From JBDFMH01 sp047238125 (GTDB lineage: Bacteria; Pseudomonadota; Alphaproteobacteria; Sphingomonadales; Sphingomonadaceae), in assembly GCF_047238125.1 (NCBI RefSeq), contig NZ_JBDFMH010000001.1, forward strand, positions 2,604,001-2,668,000: a stretch of DNA of 64,000 nt, written 5' to 3'. Positions 35,605 to 44,192 of the stretch are shown in pieces; positions within the stretch are counted from its first letter, which is position 1; the number at the start of each line of letters is the position of its first letter. Under the pieces are notes generated by a model. It searched no databases. It saw only the letters and a list, made by a program, of their open reading frames with translations, and was not told the origin of the DNA. A program made the position numbers and the translations under genes.

Positions 35605-35838
35605 ATGATCGCACCGCCCGAAACCACCCGCGTCACCACCGCGCGCATCGCCTGCGACGGCGCCAGCGACATTCCCGGCGGTGCCGCGCTCGGCCATCCG
35701 CGCGTCTGGCTGCAGATCGACGAGACCGGCTATGTCGACTGCGGCTATTGCGATCGCCGCTTCATCCTGAAAGGCGGCCCCGCGGACGGCGCCCCCCAGG
35801 CCGATCTGCCAGCTCACGGGGATGGCGCGGGCCGCTGA
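35605..35838 (+). CDS. zf-CHCC zinc-finger protein (NDUFS6-like)
   Basis: 77-residue protein with the CHCC zinc site Cys17, His31, Cys46 and Cys49 ('ARIACDG', 'LGHPRVWLQID', 'VDCGYCDRRFIL'). The family is related to the NDUFS6 accessory subunit of respiratory complex I and is typical of Alphaproteobacteria. The ATG at 35605 gives the family length; the open frame extends far upstream but is antisense to other genes there. It lies 18 bp before tldD. Confidence 0.88.
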   Translation: MIAPPETTRVTTARIACDGASDIPGGAALGHPRVWLQIDETGYVDCGYCDRRFILKGGPADGAPQADLPAHGDGAGR

Positions 35839-35856
35839 TCCCCCTATATTCGGGAC

Positions 35857-37284
35857 ATGACCGATCAGCCAGACCCCCGCAGCTTCCTCTATCGCGATGC
35901 CCTTGATCCCGATGCCGCGCTGCGCCTGACCGCAGATGCGCTGAAGGGCTGCGACGATGGCGAGCTGTTCCTGCAATATACGCGATCGGAAAGCTTCGGG
36001 TTCGACGATGGCCGGCTGAAGACCGCGGATTACAATACCCAGGCCGGTTTCGGCCTGCGCGGGCTTTCGGGCGAGACGACCGCCTTCGCTCACGCCAACG
36101 AGCTTTCGGAGGCCGCGATCCGCCGCGCGGCGGAAACGATGACGCTGCTCGATCCCGCCAAGGGCACGCGCGCTTCGCCGCCCCGCCGCACCAACAGCCG
36201 GCTCTATACGGCGGACGATCCGCTTGGCCCGATCCCGTTCGCGGCCAAGGTGGCGTTGTGCCAGCAGATCGACGCGGCCGCCCGCGCGCGTGATCCGCGG
36301 GTGGCGCAGGTCACGGTCGGCCTGTCCGGATCGTGGAGCGTGGTCGAGGTCGTCCGCCCCGATGGCTTCGTCGCCACCGACGTGCGCCCGCTCGTGCGGC
36401 TGAACGTGTCGATCGTGGTCGAGCAAAATGGCCGCCGCGAGAGCGGCTTCTTCGGCCTGGGCGGTCGTTACCTCTATGATACGCTGGTCCAGCCCGAAAC
36501 CTGGAACCGCGCGATCGATGGGGCGCTGGCGCAGGCGCTGGTCAATCTCGATGCGGTCGCGGCGCCGGCGGGCGAGATGACGGTGGTCTGCGGCCCCGGC
36601 TGGCCGGGCGTACTGCTGCACGAAGCCGTCGGCCATGGGCTGGAAGGCGATTTCAACCGCAAGGGATCGTCGGCTTTCTCGGGCCGGATCGGCGAGCGGG
36701 TGGCGGCCCCCGGCGTCACCGTGGTCGACGACGGCACGATTCACGATCGCCGCGGCTCGCTGACGATCGACGACGAGGGCACGCCGACCAGCAGCACCAC
36801 GTTGATCGAGGACGGCATCCTGAAGGGCTATATGCAGGATCGGCTCAACGCCCGGCTGATGGGTGTCGAGCCCACCGGCAATGGCCGGCGCGAAAGCTAC
36901 GCCCATGCGCCGATGCCGCGAATGACCAACACCTTCATGCGCGGTGGCAACGATGATCCAGCCGAAATCCTCAGCCGGGTGAAGCGCGGCATCTTCGCAA
37001 AGTCGTTCGGCGGCGGCCAGGTGGATATCACCAGCGGCAAGTTCGTGTTCAGCTGCACCGAGGCCTATCTGATCGAGAACGGCAAGCTGGGCGCCCCGAT
37101 CAAGGGCGCGACTCTGATCGGCGATGGCCCCACCGTGCTGACCCGCGTCACCGCGATCGGCAATGATTTCGCGCTGGACGAAGGGGTCGGCATCTGCGGC
37201 AAGGGCGGCCAGTCCGTCCCCGCCGGCGTCGGCCAGCCAACGCTGATGATCGAGGGGCTCACGGTCGGCGGGACGGCGGCTTGA
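35857..37284 (+). CDS. tldD: Metalloprotease TldD
   Basis: TldD subunit of the TldD/TldE (PmbA) zinc protease that trims peptides such as microcins and antitoxins. It has 475 residues. The zinc motif is HExxxH in 'LLHEAVGHGLEGDFNRKGSS' (His near residue 254); the C-terminal barrel contains 'GGGQVDITSGKFVFSC' and 'GICGKGGQSVPAGVGQPT'. The partner pmbA is not in the window. A small DUF2007 gene follows after 25 bp. Confidence 0.95.
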   Translation: MTDQPDPRSFLYRDALDPDAALRLTADALKGCDDGELFLQYTRSESFGFDDGRLKTADYNTQAGFGLRGLSGETTAFAHANELSEAAIRRAAETMTLLDPAKGTRASPPRRTNSRLYTADDPLGPIPFAAKVALCQQIDAAARARDPRVAQVTVGLSGSWSVVEVVRPDGFVATDVRPLVRLNVSIVVEQNGRRESGFFGLGGRYLYDTLVQPETWNRAIDGALAQALVNLDAVAAPAGEMTVVCGPGWPGVLLHEAVGHGLEGDFNRKGSSAFSGRIGERVAAPGVTVVDDGTIHDRRGSLTIDDEGTPTSSTTLIEDGILKGYMQDRLNARLMGVEPTGNGRRESYAHAPMPRMTNTFMRGGNDDPAEILSRVKRGIFAKSFGGGQVDITSGKFVFSCTEAYLIENGKLGAPIKGATLIGDGPTVLTRVTAIGNDFALDEGVGICGKGGQSVPAGVGQPTLMIEGLTVGGTAA

Positions 37285-37309
37285 CGATCCCACGGACGGC
37301 GGTCGAACC

Positions 37310-37510
37310 TTGAACCTGGTCGAGATCGCCCGATTTCCCGATCGCATCCTGGGCGAACTGGCACGGGGGCGGCTGGCTGCCGACGGCATCGAGGCGGAGC
37401 TGTTCGATGAAGGCTTCGCGGCGCTAGGGCTGGGCGTGCTGGGATCGGTGCGGCTGATGGTGGGCGAGAATGACGCCGCAGCCGCCCGCCACGCGTTGGG
37501 CGCCGAATGA
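37310..37510 (+). CDS. DUF2007 domain protein
   Basis: 66-residue protein with the DUF2007 pattern: an 'EIARFPDRILGELARGRLAADGIEAEL' core (quoted in part as 'GELARGRLAADGIEAELF') and 'GSVRLMVGENDAAAAR'. DUF2007 has a PII-like ferredoxin fold, but function is unknown. The start is TTG at 37310. Its stop overlaps the next gene as ATGA (37507-37510). Confidence 0.75.
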   Translation: MNLVEIARFPDRILGELARGRLAADGIEAELFDEGFAALGLGVLGSVRLMVGENDAAAARHALGAE

Positions 37511-38205
37511 TCACGGTAGCGACCTACAACATGCGCAAGGGTATCGGCACCGATCGGCGGCGCGATCCGGCCCGTGTGCTCGATGTATTGCGCGAGATCG
37601 ACGCCGATATCGTCACGCTGCAGGAAGCCGACCGTCGCTTCGGCGCGCGCCTTTCCGCGCTGCCGCTCGACATGATCGAGCAGCTGACCAGCTATCGTCC
37701 GGTGGCGTTCGACATCCGCCCGGGCGGGATCGGCTGGCACGGAAATGCCATTCTCGTCCGCCGCACCGCCGAGGTGATCGAGCGCCGCCCGCTCGACCTG
37801 CCGGTGCTGGAGCCGCGTGGCGCGGTGATGGCGGATCTGCGCATCCATGGCCGCGAGCTGCGCGTGATCGGCATGCATCTCGACCTGTCCGGGATCTTCC
37901 GGCGGCGTCAGCTGCGCGCAGTGATCGGCCATGTCGAAGCGTGCGCACGGCCGATGCCGACCGTGATGATGGGCGATCTCAACGAATGGTCGCCGCACGG
38001 CGGATGCCTACGCGAGCTTGGCGGCTGGCGGATCGCCCACACCGGCAAAAGCTATCATAGCCGCCATCCGGTCGCCGCGCTCGATCGGATCGTTACCAGC
38101 AACGACGTCCATGTCGTTGCCAGCGGAGTCCATCGCACCGCGAAATCGGTACGGGCATCGGACCATCTGCCCGTTTGGGCGCGGATCGAACTGCCTAAAA
38201 ACTAG
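37507..38205 (+). CDS. Endonuclease/exonuclease/phosphatase family protein
   Basis: 232-residue protein with the EEP fold used by nucleases and phospholipases. It begins 'MITVATYNMRKGIG', then has the metal residue in 'IVTLQEADRRFG' (about 37-48), 'MMGDLNEWSPHGG' and the C-terminal 'RASDHLPVWARIEL'. It is coupled to the DUF2007 gene by ATGA. Substrate is unknown; there is no signal peptide. A TGCCTA/TAGGCA hairpin overlaps the stop. Confidence 0.85.
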   Translation: MITVATYNMRKGIGTDRRRDPARVLDVLREIDADIVTLQEADRRFGARLSALPLDMIEQLTSYRPVAFDIRPGGIGWHGNAILVRRTAEVIERRPLDLPVLEPRGAVMADLRIHGRELRVIGMHLDLSGIFRRRQLRAVIGHVEACARPMPTVMMGDLNEWSPHGGCLRELGGWRIAHTGKSYHSRHPVAALDRIVTSNDVHVVASGVHRTAKSVRASDHLPVWARIELPKN

Positions 38206-38208
38206 GCA
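38192..38208 (+). terminator. Small hairpin at the end of the EEP gene
   Basis: Stem TGCCTA / TAGGCA with loop AAAAC overlapping the stop codon at 38203-38205. It is short and without a U-run, so termination is only possible. Confidence 0.3.
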
Positions 38209-38219
38209 TCCGTTCGCAG

Positions 38220-38281
38220 CTGCACAATCACTAGGCGAAACGACCCCTCGATTTCAGGCATTTCGCGAGCTTCTTGTGCAG
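38220..38281. promoter_or_regulatory. Inverted 8-bp sites upstream of the glnK promoter
   Basis: CTGCACAA (38220-38227) and TTGTGCAG (38274-38281) are exact reverse complements, 46 bp apart, just upstream of the sigma-54 promoter. The TGCAC/GTGCA cores resemble NtrC half-sites (consensus TGCAC-N5-GTGCA), so they may be an activator region. This is an inference from similarity and position. Confidence 0.4.
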
Positions 38282-38290
38282 TGCATCATC

Positions 38291-38305
38291 TGGCACGCCC
38301 CTTGC
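38291..38305 (+). promoter_or_regulatory. Sigma-54 (RpoN) promoter of glnK-amtB
   Basis: TGGCACG-N4-TTGC, an almost perfect -24/-12 element with 10 nt between the GG (38292-38293) and GC (38304-38305). The predicted start of transcription is about 20 nt before the glnK ATG at 38339. This explains nitrogen-regulated (NtrC) expression of the PII/ammonium transporter pair. Confidence 0.85.
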
Positions 38306-38338
38306 GACCCCATTCTCGGGCAGAAGCAGGGAGGCGGA

Positions 38339-38677
38339 ATGAAACTCGTCATCGCCATCATCAAGCCGTTCAAACTGGACGAGGTGCGTGAAGCGCTCTC
38401 CGGGCTGGGCGTGCAGGGCATGACCGTCACCGAGGTCAAAGGCTTCGGACGGCAGAAGGGTCAGACCGAGATTTATCGGGGGGCCGAGTACAGCACGAAC
38501 ATGGTGCCGAAGATCAAGATCGAGGTCGTCGCCTCGAACGATCTCGCCGGCCGGGTCGTCGAAGCGATCCAGCAATCGGCCAATACCGGCGCGATTGGCG
38601 ACGGGAAGATCTTCGTACTCGACGTCGGTCAGGCCGTGCGGATCCGCACCGGCGAAACCGACGACACGGCGCTCTGA
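38339..38677 (+). CDS. glnK: Nitrogen regulatory protein PII (GlnK/GlnB)
   Basis: Trimeric PII signal protein sensing 2-oxoglutarate and ATP/ADP. It has 112 residues starting 'MKLVIAIIKPFKLDEVREAL'. The T-loop contains the uridylylated Tyr51 in 'EIYRGAEYSTN', and the C-terminal signature is 'GKIFVLDVGQAVRIRTGE'. The ATG at 38339 follows AGGGAGG. It is located 16 bp before amtB and behind a sigma-54 promoter, which marks it as the GlnK type controlling AmtB. Confidence 0.96.
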   Translation: MKLVIAIIKPFKLDEVREALSGLGVQGMTVTEVKGFGRQKGQTEIYRGAEYSTNMVPKIKIEVVASNDLAGRVVEAIQQSANTGAIGDGKIFVLDVGQAVRIRTGETDDTAL

Positions 38678-38693
38678 GCGGAAAGGGGGAACC

Positions 38694-40139
38694 ATGAAGC
38701 TTGCACACAAGATCGCGGGCGCGGGCGGGGCGATCGGCCTTGGCCTGTTCGCCGCGCTGCCCGCATGGGCACAGGAAGCTGCCGCACCGGCCGCCGCCGC
38801 GCCCGCGGCCCCGTTCACGCCGACCGCGGAGATGGTCAACAAGGGCGATGTCGCCTGGATGATCGTCGCCACCGCATTCGTGCTGATGATGTCCGTGCCC
38901 GCGCTCGCGCTGTTCTACGGCGGCCTGGTGCGCACCAAGAACATGCTGTCGGTGCTGATGCAGGTGCTGACCATCGTCTGCGTGGCATCGCTGGTCTGGT
39001 TCGGCTGGGGCTATTCGATGGCCTTCACCTCGACAGGCAGCCCATTCCCGTCCTTGTTCGGCGGCTTCGACAAGGCGTTCCTGAAGGGCGTCGACGTCAC
39101 CACGCTCGCGGCGACCTTCTCCAACGGCGTCTATCTGCCCGAATATGTCTTCGTTATGTTCCAGATGACCTTCGCCTGCATCACGCCGGCGCTGATCGTC
39201 GGCGCATTCGCGGAACGGGTGAAATTCACGCCGCTGATCATCTTCACCGTGCTGTGGATGACGCTGGCCTATTTCCCGATCGCGCACATGGTCTGGTACT
39301 GGCCGGGCCCGGACTTCCTGAATGCCGCGCCGACCGACACCGGCCTGTTGTGGGGCTGGGGCGCGCTGGACTTCGCCGGCGGCACCGTGGTGCACATCAA
39401 TGCGGGCGTCGCCGGCCTGATCGGCTGCATCATCATCGGCCCGCGGCTGGGCTACAAGAGCGAGCCGATGCCGCCCCACAGCCTGGTGATGACGATGATC
39501 GGCGCCTCGCTGCTGTGGATCGGCTGGTTCGGGTTCAACGCCGGATCCGGGCTGGAGGCCAACGCGTTCGGGGCGCTCGCCTTCATCAACACTTTCGTCG
39601 CCACCGCGGCGGCGGGCGTGGCCTGGGCCGTGATCGAACAGATCGTCCACAAGAAGCCGTCGCTGCTCGGCGCGGCCTCGGGTGTGGTCGCCGGTCTCGT
39701 CGCGATCACGCCGGCGGCAGGCTTCGCCCATCCCGGCACCGCGATCATCCTGGGTGCGGTCGCCTCGGCAGTCTGCTTCTTCTTCGTCACCACGGTGAAG
39801 AACAAGCTGAAATATGACGACACGCTCGATGTGTTCGGCATCCATGCGGTCGGCGGCATCATCGGCGCGATCGGCACCGGCATCGTCGCGGCGCCGCAGT
39901 TCGGCGGGCAGGGCTGGATCGACTATACCGCGCCTGTCGCCAAGGCCGGCGAGTATGATCTGGCCGGCCAGGTGATCACCCAGATCTGGGCGGTCGGCAC
40001 CACCATCCTGTGGACCGGCTTGGTCAGCGCGGCGCTGTTCGTGGCGCTGAAATATACGATCGGCCTGCGCCCGAGCGCCGAGGTCGAGACCGAGGGCCTC
40101 GACATCAACGAGCATGGCGAGCGCGCCTACAACTACTGA
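38694..40139 (+). CDS. amtB: Ammonium transporter AmtB
   Basis: Trimeric inner-membrane ammonium channel. It has 481 residues with an N-terminal signal peptide ('AALPAWAQEA'). Eleven helices include 'ALFYGGLVRTKNMLSVLMQ', 'FGWGYSMAF', and the pore-histidine segments 'GGTVVHINAGVAGL' and 'DVFGIHAVGGIIGAIGTG'. The C-terminal tail 'EGLDINEHGERAYNY' is the part GlnK docks on. AGGGGGA precedes the ATG at 38694. A strong intrinsic terminator follows. Confidence 0.97.
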   Translation: MKLAHKIAGAGGAIGLGLFAALPAWAQEAAAPAAAAPAAPFTPTAEMVNKGDVAWMIVATAFVLMMSVPALALFYGGLVRTKNMLSVLMQVLTIVCVASLVWFGWGYSMAFTSTGSPFPSLFGGFDKAFLKGVDVTTLAATFSNGVYLPEYVFVMFQMTFACITPALIVGAFAERVKFTPLIIFTVLWMTLAYFPIAHMVWYWPGPDFLNAAPTDTGLLWGWGALDFAGGTVVHINAGVAGLIGCIIIGPRLGYKSEPMPPHSLVMTMIGASLLWIGWFGFNAGSGLEANAFGALAFINTFVATAAAGVAWAVIEQIVHKKPSLLGAASGVVAGLVAITPAAGFAHPGTAIILGAVASAVCFFFVTTVKNKLKYDDTLDVFGIHAVGGIIGAIGTGIVAAPQFGGQGWIDYTAPVAKAGEYDLAGQVITQIWAVGTTILWTGLVSAALFVALKYTIGLRPSAEVETEGLDINEHGERAYNY

Positions 40140-40152
40140 CCGGATCGGGATC

Positions 40153-40172
40153 GGGGCGGCACGCACCGCCCC
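40153..40172 (+). other. Stem-loop after amtB
   Basis: Seven-bp stem GGGGCGG / CCGCCCC with a CACGCA loop, 13 bp after the amtB stop and 33 bp before the main terminator. It is probably a 3'-UTR stabilising stem. Confidence 0.45.
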
Positions 40173-40205
40173 GGCCCAGCGAGGTTCCTCCTGCGGACGA
40201 CCTGG

Positions 40206-40235
40206 GGCCGGTGGATCATCCACCGGCCTTCTTTT
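40206..40235 (+). terminator. Rho-independent terminator of glnK-amtB
   Basis: Ten-bp perfect stem GGCCGGTGGA / TCCACCGGCC with a TCA loop (40206-40228), followed by TTCTTTT. This is the best intrinsic terminator in the window and closes the glnK-amtB unit. Confidence 0.85.
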
Positions 40236-40298
40236 GTCGTGCGAGACGACTGGCCGGACTGTGGATGCTATGAGGTACGCGCGCAGAAGGAGGCGGGG

Positions 40299-40697
40299 AT
40301 GACGTTGACCGGCGGGTGCCAATGCGGTGCGATCCGCTATCGGATCAACGGCCAGCCGAAGCGCCATTCGCTCTGCCAGTGCCGCGATTGCCAGCGATCC
40401 GCCGGGGCCCCGATCGTGGGGTGGATCATGGTTTCCGCCGACCGCGTCGTGATCGAGGGCACGCCCGCCAGCTACAATTCATCCGGCGACGTGCTGCGAC
40501 AATTCTGTCCGCGTTGCGGCACCGGCCTGTTCTATCGGAGCGAGAGCCTGTTCCCGGGTGCGATCGACATCGCATCCAGCACGCTGGACGAAGTCGACGC
40601 GATCCCGCCGAGCGAGATCATCCAGACGGCCGAAGCGCCGCGCTGGTTCGATGCGATCGCGACCCTGCCGCGCCACGCCCGTTTCCCACGGGACTGA
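40299..40697 (+). CDS. GFA / CENP-V family zinc protein
   Basis: 132-residue protein of the glutathione-dependent formaldehyde-activating (GFA) fold. Zinc-binding cysteines occur in 'GGCQCGAIRYRI', 'SLCQCRDCQRSAG' and 'FCPRCGTGLFYRSE', giving all seven expected. The start at 40299 is supported by AAGGAGG upstream and by homologues starting 'MTLTGGCQCG'-like. The physiological substrate of most GFA proteins is unknown. It is convergent with the TIGR01244 gene. Confidence 0.88.
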   Translation: MTLTGGCQCGAIRYRINGQPKRHSLCQCRDCQRSAGAPIVGWIMVSADRVVIEGTPASYNSSGDVLRQFCPRCGTGLFYRSESLFPGAIDIASSTLDEVDAIPPSEIIQTAEAPRWFDAIATLPRHARFPRD

Positions 40698-40702
40698 TTC
40701 CG

Positions 40703-41113
40703 TCAGGGCAGGACGTGCGCGATCGGCGAGAGGTCGTAGCCCGCCTGCTCAGCCTTGGCGCGGAGCGCAGCACCGTCCTCCGCACCGGCCCGCGCCAGCG
40801 CCCAGAGAAAAGTCGATCGAGTGCCCGATCGGCAGAAGGCCAGCACCGGCCCGTTCGCACGATCGAGCGCGGCGCGCATCGCATCGATCTGCACCGTGCC
40901 GAACCCATCATGCCCGACCGGGATAGCGTCATAGGAAAGCCCCGCCGCTTCCGCCGCCGCGGCGATCTCGACGCCCTCGGGCTGGCCCGGTTGCTCGCCA
41001 TCGGGCCGATTGTTGATGATCGCGACGAAGCCCTGGCGCGCGGCTTCGGCCACGTCTGCGGGGGCGATCTGACCGGCTACCGAGATGCGGTCGTCGATCC
41101 TGCGAAAGCTCAT
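40703..41113 (-). CDS. TIGR01244 family phosphatase-like protein
   Basis: 136-residue protein of the TIGR01244 family, related to dual-specificity phosphatases and to the N-terminal domain of Blh. It begins 'MSFRRIDDRISVAGQIAPAD'. The P-loop is 'LAFCRSGTRSTFLWAL', with the Cys-X5-Arg motif intact, and the general-acid region is 'INNRPDGE'. The start overlaps the upstream lipoprotein stop (ATGA). It is last in a coupled recQ-lipoprotein-TIGR01244 chain. Confidence 0.85.
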   Translation of the reverse strand: MSFRRIDDRISVAGQIAPADVAEAARQGFVAIINNRPDGEQPGQPEGVEIAAAAEAAGLSYDAIPVGHDGFGTVQIDAMRAALDRANGPVLAFCRSGTRSTFLWALARAGAEDGAALRAKAEQAGYDLSPIAHVLP

Positions 41114-41556
41114 GATCCAATCTCCGGATAGCGGGCGAGCGCGGCCGACACGCGCGCATCGCCCCGATAGCGCGCCTTGAGCGACACGGCGAGCGCATCG
41201 ATGCCGGCACATGTTTCGGCGGCCGCGACGGCGATGTCCTTCGCGCGCGCCGGATCGTCGAACGAAGGCTCGCTGCGCCAGTGCTGGCAATCCTCATGAC
41301 GCGCGACGAATTGCTGCACATCGGCGGGCAGGCGGGCCGCATTCGGATAGACCTGCAACTGCTGCGCATCGAACGGCTTAGGCGCTGGCAGCGACGTCGC
41401 CGACGCGCGGGGTGGCGGTATCGAGGGCGTCGATCGATCCCGAGCCGTCTGATCGTTGGCTACCGGCGTGGCATCCGGCTGCGGCGTGGTCTGGCCGGCC
41501 GGCGGGGCATCGCAGGCAGCGAGCGCCAGCAGCATCACCAGGATCCGTATCGTCAT
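41110..41556 (-). CDS. Putative lipoprotein, unknown function
   Basis: 148-residue protein with lipobox 'LAAC' (Cys15) after a short signal ('MTIRILVMLLALAAC'). A Pro/Thr-rich low-complexity linker follows, and a C-terminal helical part with 'FVARHEDCQHWRSEPSFDD' and one further Cys pair. I do not recognise a named family. It overlaps recQ upstream and the TIGR01244 gene downstream by ATGA at both ends, so its expression is tied to recQ. Confidence 0.75.
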   Translation of the reverse strand: MTIRILVMLLALAACDAPPAGQTTPQPDATPVANDQTARDRSTPSIPPPRASATSLPAPKPFDAQQLQVYPNAARLPADVQQFVARHEDCQHWRSEPSFDDPARAKDIAVAAAETCAGIDALAVSLKARYRGDARVSAALARYPEIGS

Positions 41557-43319
41557 CGCGCGTCCCTCAAAACCTGCAGGAATGCGTCACCGAACGCTTC
41601 AAGCTTGCGCGCGCCGACGCCGGAGATCTGGCCCAGCCCGTGCAGCGTCTCGGGGCGATGCGCCGCCATTTCGCGCAACGTCGAATCGTGGAAGATCACA
41701 TAAGGAGGCACCCCCGCTTTCTGCGCCAGTTCGCGGCGGCGGGCCCGCAATGCATCGAACAGCGGATCATGGGCATGCTCGACCCCGTCCGAACCACGGC
41801 GGCGGCGCTCGCGGCGCGGTGGCAGCACGATCGCCAGCGGCTCCTCCCCCTTCAAAATCGGCTTGGCGCCCGGGCCGAAGAACAGGCCGCCATGATCATC
41901 CGTCCGCAGCGCATCTCGGGCCATCAGCGCGCGGGCGACCGGCTTGATCATCCGCAGTTCGGCCTCGTCCGCAATACCGAACACCGACAGCCGATGGTGG
42001 CCCTGGCCGATAACCTTGTCGGTCTCGCGGCCGGCCAGCACATCGGTCAGATGGCCGATGCCGAAGCGCATTTCCGTTCGAAACGCGGCGGAAAGCAGCT
42101 TCTGCGCAGCCTGGGTGGCATCCACGGTGGCCGGCGGGTTCAGGCAATTGTCGCAATTGCCGCAGGCGGGCGGCGGATCCTCGCCGAAATGGGCGAGCAG
42201 CACCGCACGCCGGCACCCCGCCGTTTCCACCAGCCCGGCCAGCGACGCCAGCCGCTGGCGCTCCCCGGCGCGGCGAGCAGGTTCGACCTCCGTCTCGATC
42301 CGCTGGCGGGCGCGCGCGAAATCCTCCGCGCCCCAGAACAGCTGGGCGATCGCGGGATCACCGTCACGCCCGGCGCGCCCGGTTTCCTGATAATAGGCCT
42401 CGATCGACTTGGGCAGGCCGGCATGCGCGACGAAGCGGACATCGGGCTTGTCGATGCCCATGCCGAAAGCGATGGTGGCGACCATCACCATATCCTCGGA
42501 CGAGACGAACGCGCGCTGGCCAGCAGCGCGGAATGCGGGGTCGAGCCCGGCATGATAGGCGCGGGTCGGCCGGCCGGTGGCGGCAGCCAGTGCCGCGGCG
42601 ATCTTCTCGGTGGCGGCGCGGCTCGGCGCGTAGACGATGCCGGGGCCCGGCGTCGCCCGCACCAGATCGGCAAGCTGGCCGGGCAGCCCATCGCGCGGAG
42701 CGATCGCATAGCGGATGTTGGGCCGGTCGAACCCGGCCAGCACGAGTCCGTCCTCGGGAATGTCGAGCTGGGCGAGGATGTCGGCCCGCGTATGGCGGTC
42801 GGCGGTCGCCGTCAGCGCCAGCCGTGGAATTTCCGCATGATCGTCCAGCAGGCCGCGCAGCAGCCGATAATCGGGGCGGAAATCATGCCCCCATTCGGAC
42901 ACGCAATGCGCCTCGTCGATCGCAATCAACGACAGCGACACGCGATCCACCAGCCTTCGAAAGCCGTCCTGCGAAGCGCGCTCGGGCGCGACGTAGAGAA
43001 GATCGAGTTCGCCGTCTCGAAAACGCCGGATGGTCTCGTCGCGATCGGCATCGGCGGAGGTCAATGCGGCGGCGCGGATGCCGGCCGCCTCCGCGGCGCG
43101 CACCTGATCGTGCATCAGCGCGATCAGCGGCGAGATCACGAGCCCGGTGCCGGCCCGTGCCAGCGCCGGCACCTGATAGCAGAGCGACTTGCCGGCGCCG
43201 GTGGGCATCACCGCCAGCGTGCGCTGCCCGGCCATCACCCGATCGACGACCTCGCGCTGCCGACCGCGGAAATCCGCGAAGCCGAAGGTGCTGTGCAGGA
43301 TATCGATCGGATCGGCCAT
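41553..43319 (-). CDS. recQ: ATP-dependent DNA helicase RecQ
   Basis: 3'-5' DNA helicase in recombination and fork repair. It has 588 residues. Walker A is 'PTGAGKS' (39-45), the DEAH box is 'DEAHCVSEWGHDFRPDY', motif VI is 'QETGRAGRDGDPA', and the zinc-binding 'ACGNCDNCLNPP' is followed by winged-helix and HRDC regions. The start at 43319 ('MADPIDILHSTFGFADFRG') matches the family. It is divergent from the PEPxxWA gene. Confidence 0.96.
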   Translation of the reverse strand: MADPIDILHSTFGFADFRGRQREVVDRVMAGQRTLAVMPTGAGKSLCYQVPALARAGTGLVISPLIALMHDQVRAAEAAGIRAAALTSADADRDETIRRFRDGELDLLYVAPERASQDGFRRLVDRVSLSLIAIDEAHCVSEWGHDFRPDYRLLRGLLDDHAEIPRLALTATADRHTRADILAQLDIPEDGLVLAGFDRPNIRYAIAPRDGLPGQLADLVRATPGPGIVYAPSRAATEKIAAALAAATGRPTRAYHAGLDPAFRAAGQRAFVSSEDMVMVATIAFGMGIDKPDVRFVAHAGLPKSIEAYYQETGRAGRDGDPAIAQLFWGAEDFARARQRIETEVEPARRAGERQRLASLAGLVETAGCRRAVLLAHFGEDPPPACGNCDNCLNPPATVDATQAAQKLLSAAFRTEMRFGIGHLTDVLAGRETDKVIGQGHHRLSVFGIADEAELRMIKPVARALMARDALRTDDHGGLFFGPGAKPILKGEEPLAIVLPPRRERRRRGSDGVEHAHDPLFDALRARRRELAQKAGVPPYVIFHDSTLREMAAHRPETLHGLGQISGVGARKLEAFGDAFLQVLRDAR

Positions 43320-43481
43320 GGCGCCGGTTAGCGCGGGATGGGCCTGCGCGTCGAGTGTACCAGGATGGCACGATGGCGAATTCCGCGGTTTTGCAAGCCC
43401 CGATGCTGGCCCGCGGGGCAGCCGGGCCGCGCCTTGTTGAATTGGGCGCGTCCTTGCGCCGGTTCGATGAGGGGACATCAG

Positions 43482-44147
43482 ATGTTCAACACAGGTTTCG
43501 GGCGCCTGCTCGGCGCAGCCCTGGCCGCGACGACCATCCTGGCAGGGGCAAGCGCTGCCAGCGCCGCCGATTTCAGCTTCGACCTGACCGGTGCCGTCGC
43601 CGATGGCAGCGGCGGCAGCTTCGTGATCGGCACCGACACGTACCAGTTCTTCTCGCTGCCGCTGAGCGGCTTCACCCCGTTCACGCTCAACAGCGGCGAT
43701 ACCGTCACGCTGACCGGGTTGCTGGACGGGCTACTGACGGTGCCCGCGTCGGGCGAGCAGCTGTTCGCGATCAACCTGCTCGGGATCGATGAAACCGACT
43801 TCGACAACGATCCCACCAACGACGTCACCAAATCGCTCGACGGATCGATGACCTTCACCGATGGAGATCTCGCCGGCCAGACGTTCGGCGGGTCGTGCAG
43901 CAACTGCCTGGCCAACATCAGCGGCCGGATACCGGGCGACGCCTTCTCCTTCTCCGCCTTCACCTATAATTCGACCGTGACGCTGTCGGCACCGTACGAG
44001 ATCACGGCGATCACGTTCAGCTATCAGCTGCGCGATGCGGTGACGGCAGTGCCCGAACCGGCCAGTTGGGCGCTGCTGATCGGCGGCTTCGGCGTCAGCG
44101 GCGCCGCGCTGCGCCGCAGCCGGAAGCCATTGCGCGCGCTGGCCTGA
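43482..44147 (+). CDS. PEPxxWA-CTERM sorting domain protein
   Basis: 221-residue exported protein. The signal peptide ends 'AASAAD', a beta-rich body is rich in Thr, Gly and Asp ('DETDFDNDPTNDVTKSLDG'), and the C-terminus has the sorting signal 'VPEPASWALLIGGFG' followed by a basic 'LRRSRK' tail. Such signals mark proteins handled by an exosortase system in exopolysaccharide-producing bacteria (family knowledge). No exosortase is in the window. GAGGGGA precedes the ATG at 43482. Confidence 0.85.
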   Translation: MFNTGFGRLLGAALAATTILAGASAASAADFSFDLTGAVADGSGGSFVIGTDTYQFFSLPLSGFTPFTLNSGDTVTLTGLLDGLLTVPASGEQLFAINLLGIDETDFDNDPTNDVTKSLDGSMTFTDGDLAGQTFGGSCSNCLANISGRIPGDAFSFSAFTYNSTVTLSAPYEITAITFSYQLRDAVTAVPEPASWALLIGGFGVSGAALRRSRKPLRALA

Positions 44148-44192
44148 CGGAGGACGAGCGGGAACGGCCGGGCGGGGCGGGGCCCCGTCCGG

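Noticed and set aside
32863..35838. 991-codon plus-strand open frame across nadB and the ABC ATPase gene
   Set aside because: Antisense shadow of two real genes; only its last 77 codons (zf-CHCC gene at 35605) are genuine.
35533..37998. 821-codon minus-strand frame over tldD
   Set aside because: No recognisable domain; low-complexity composition typical of shadows.
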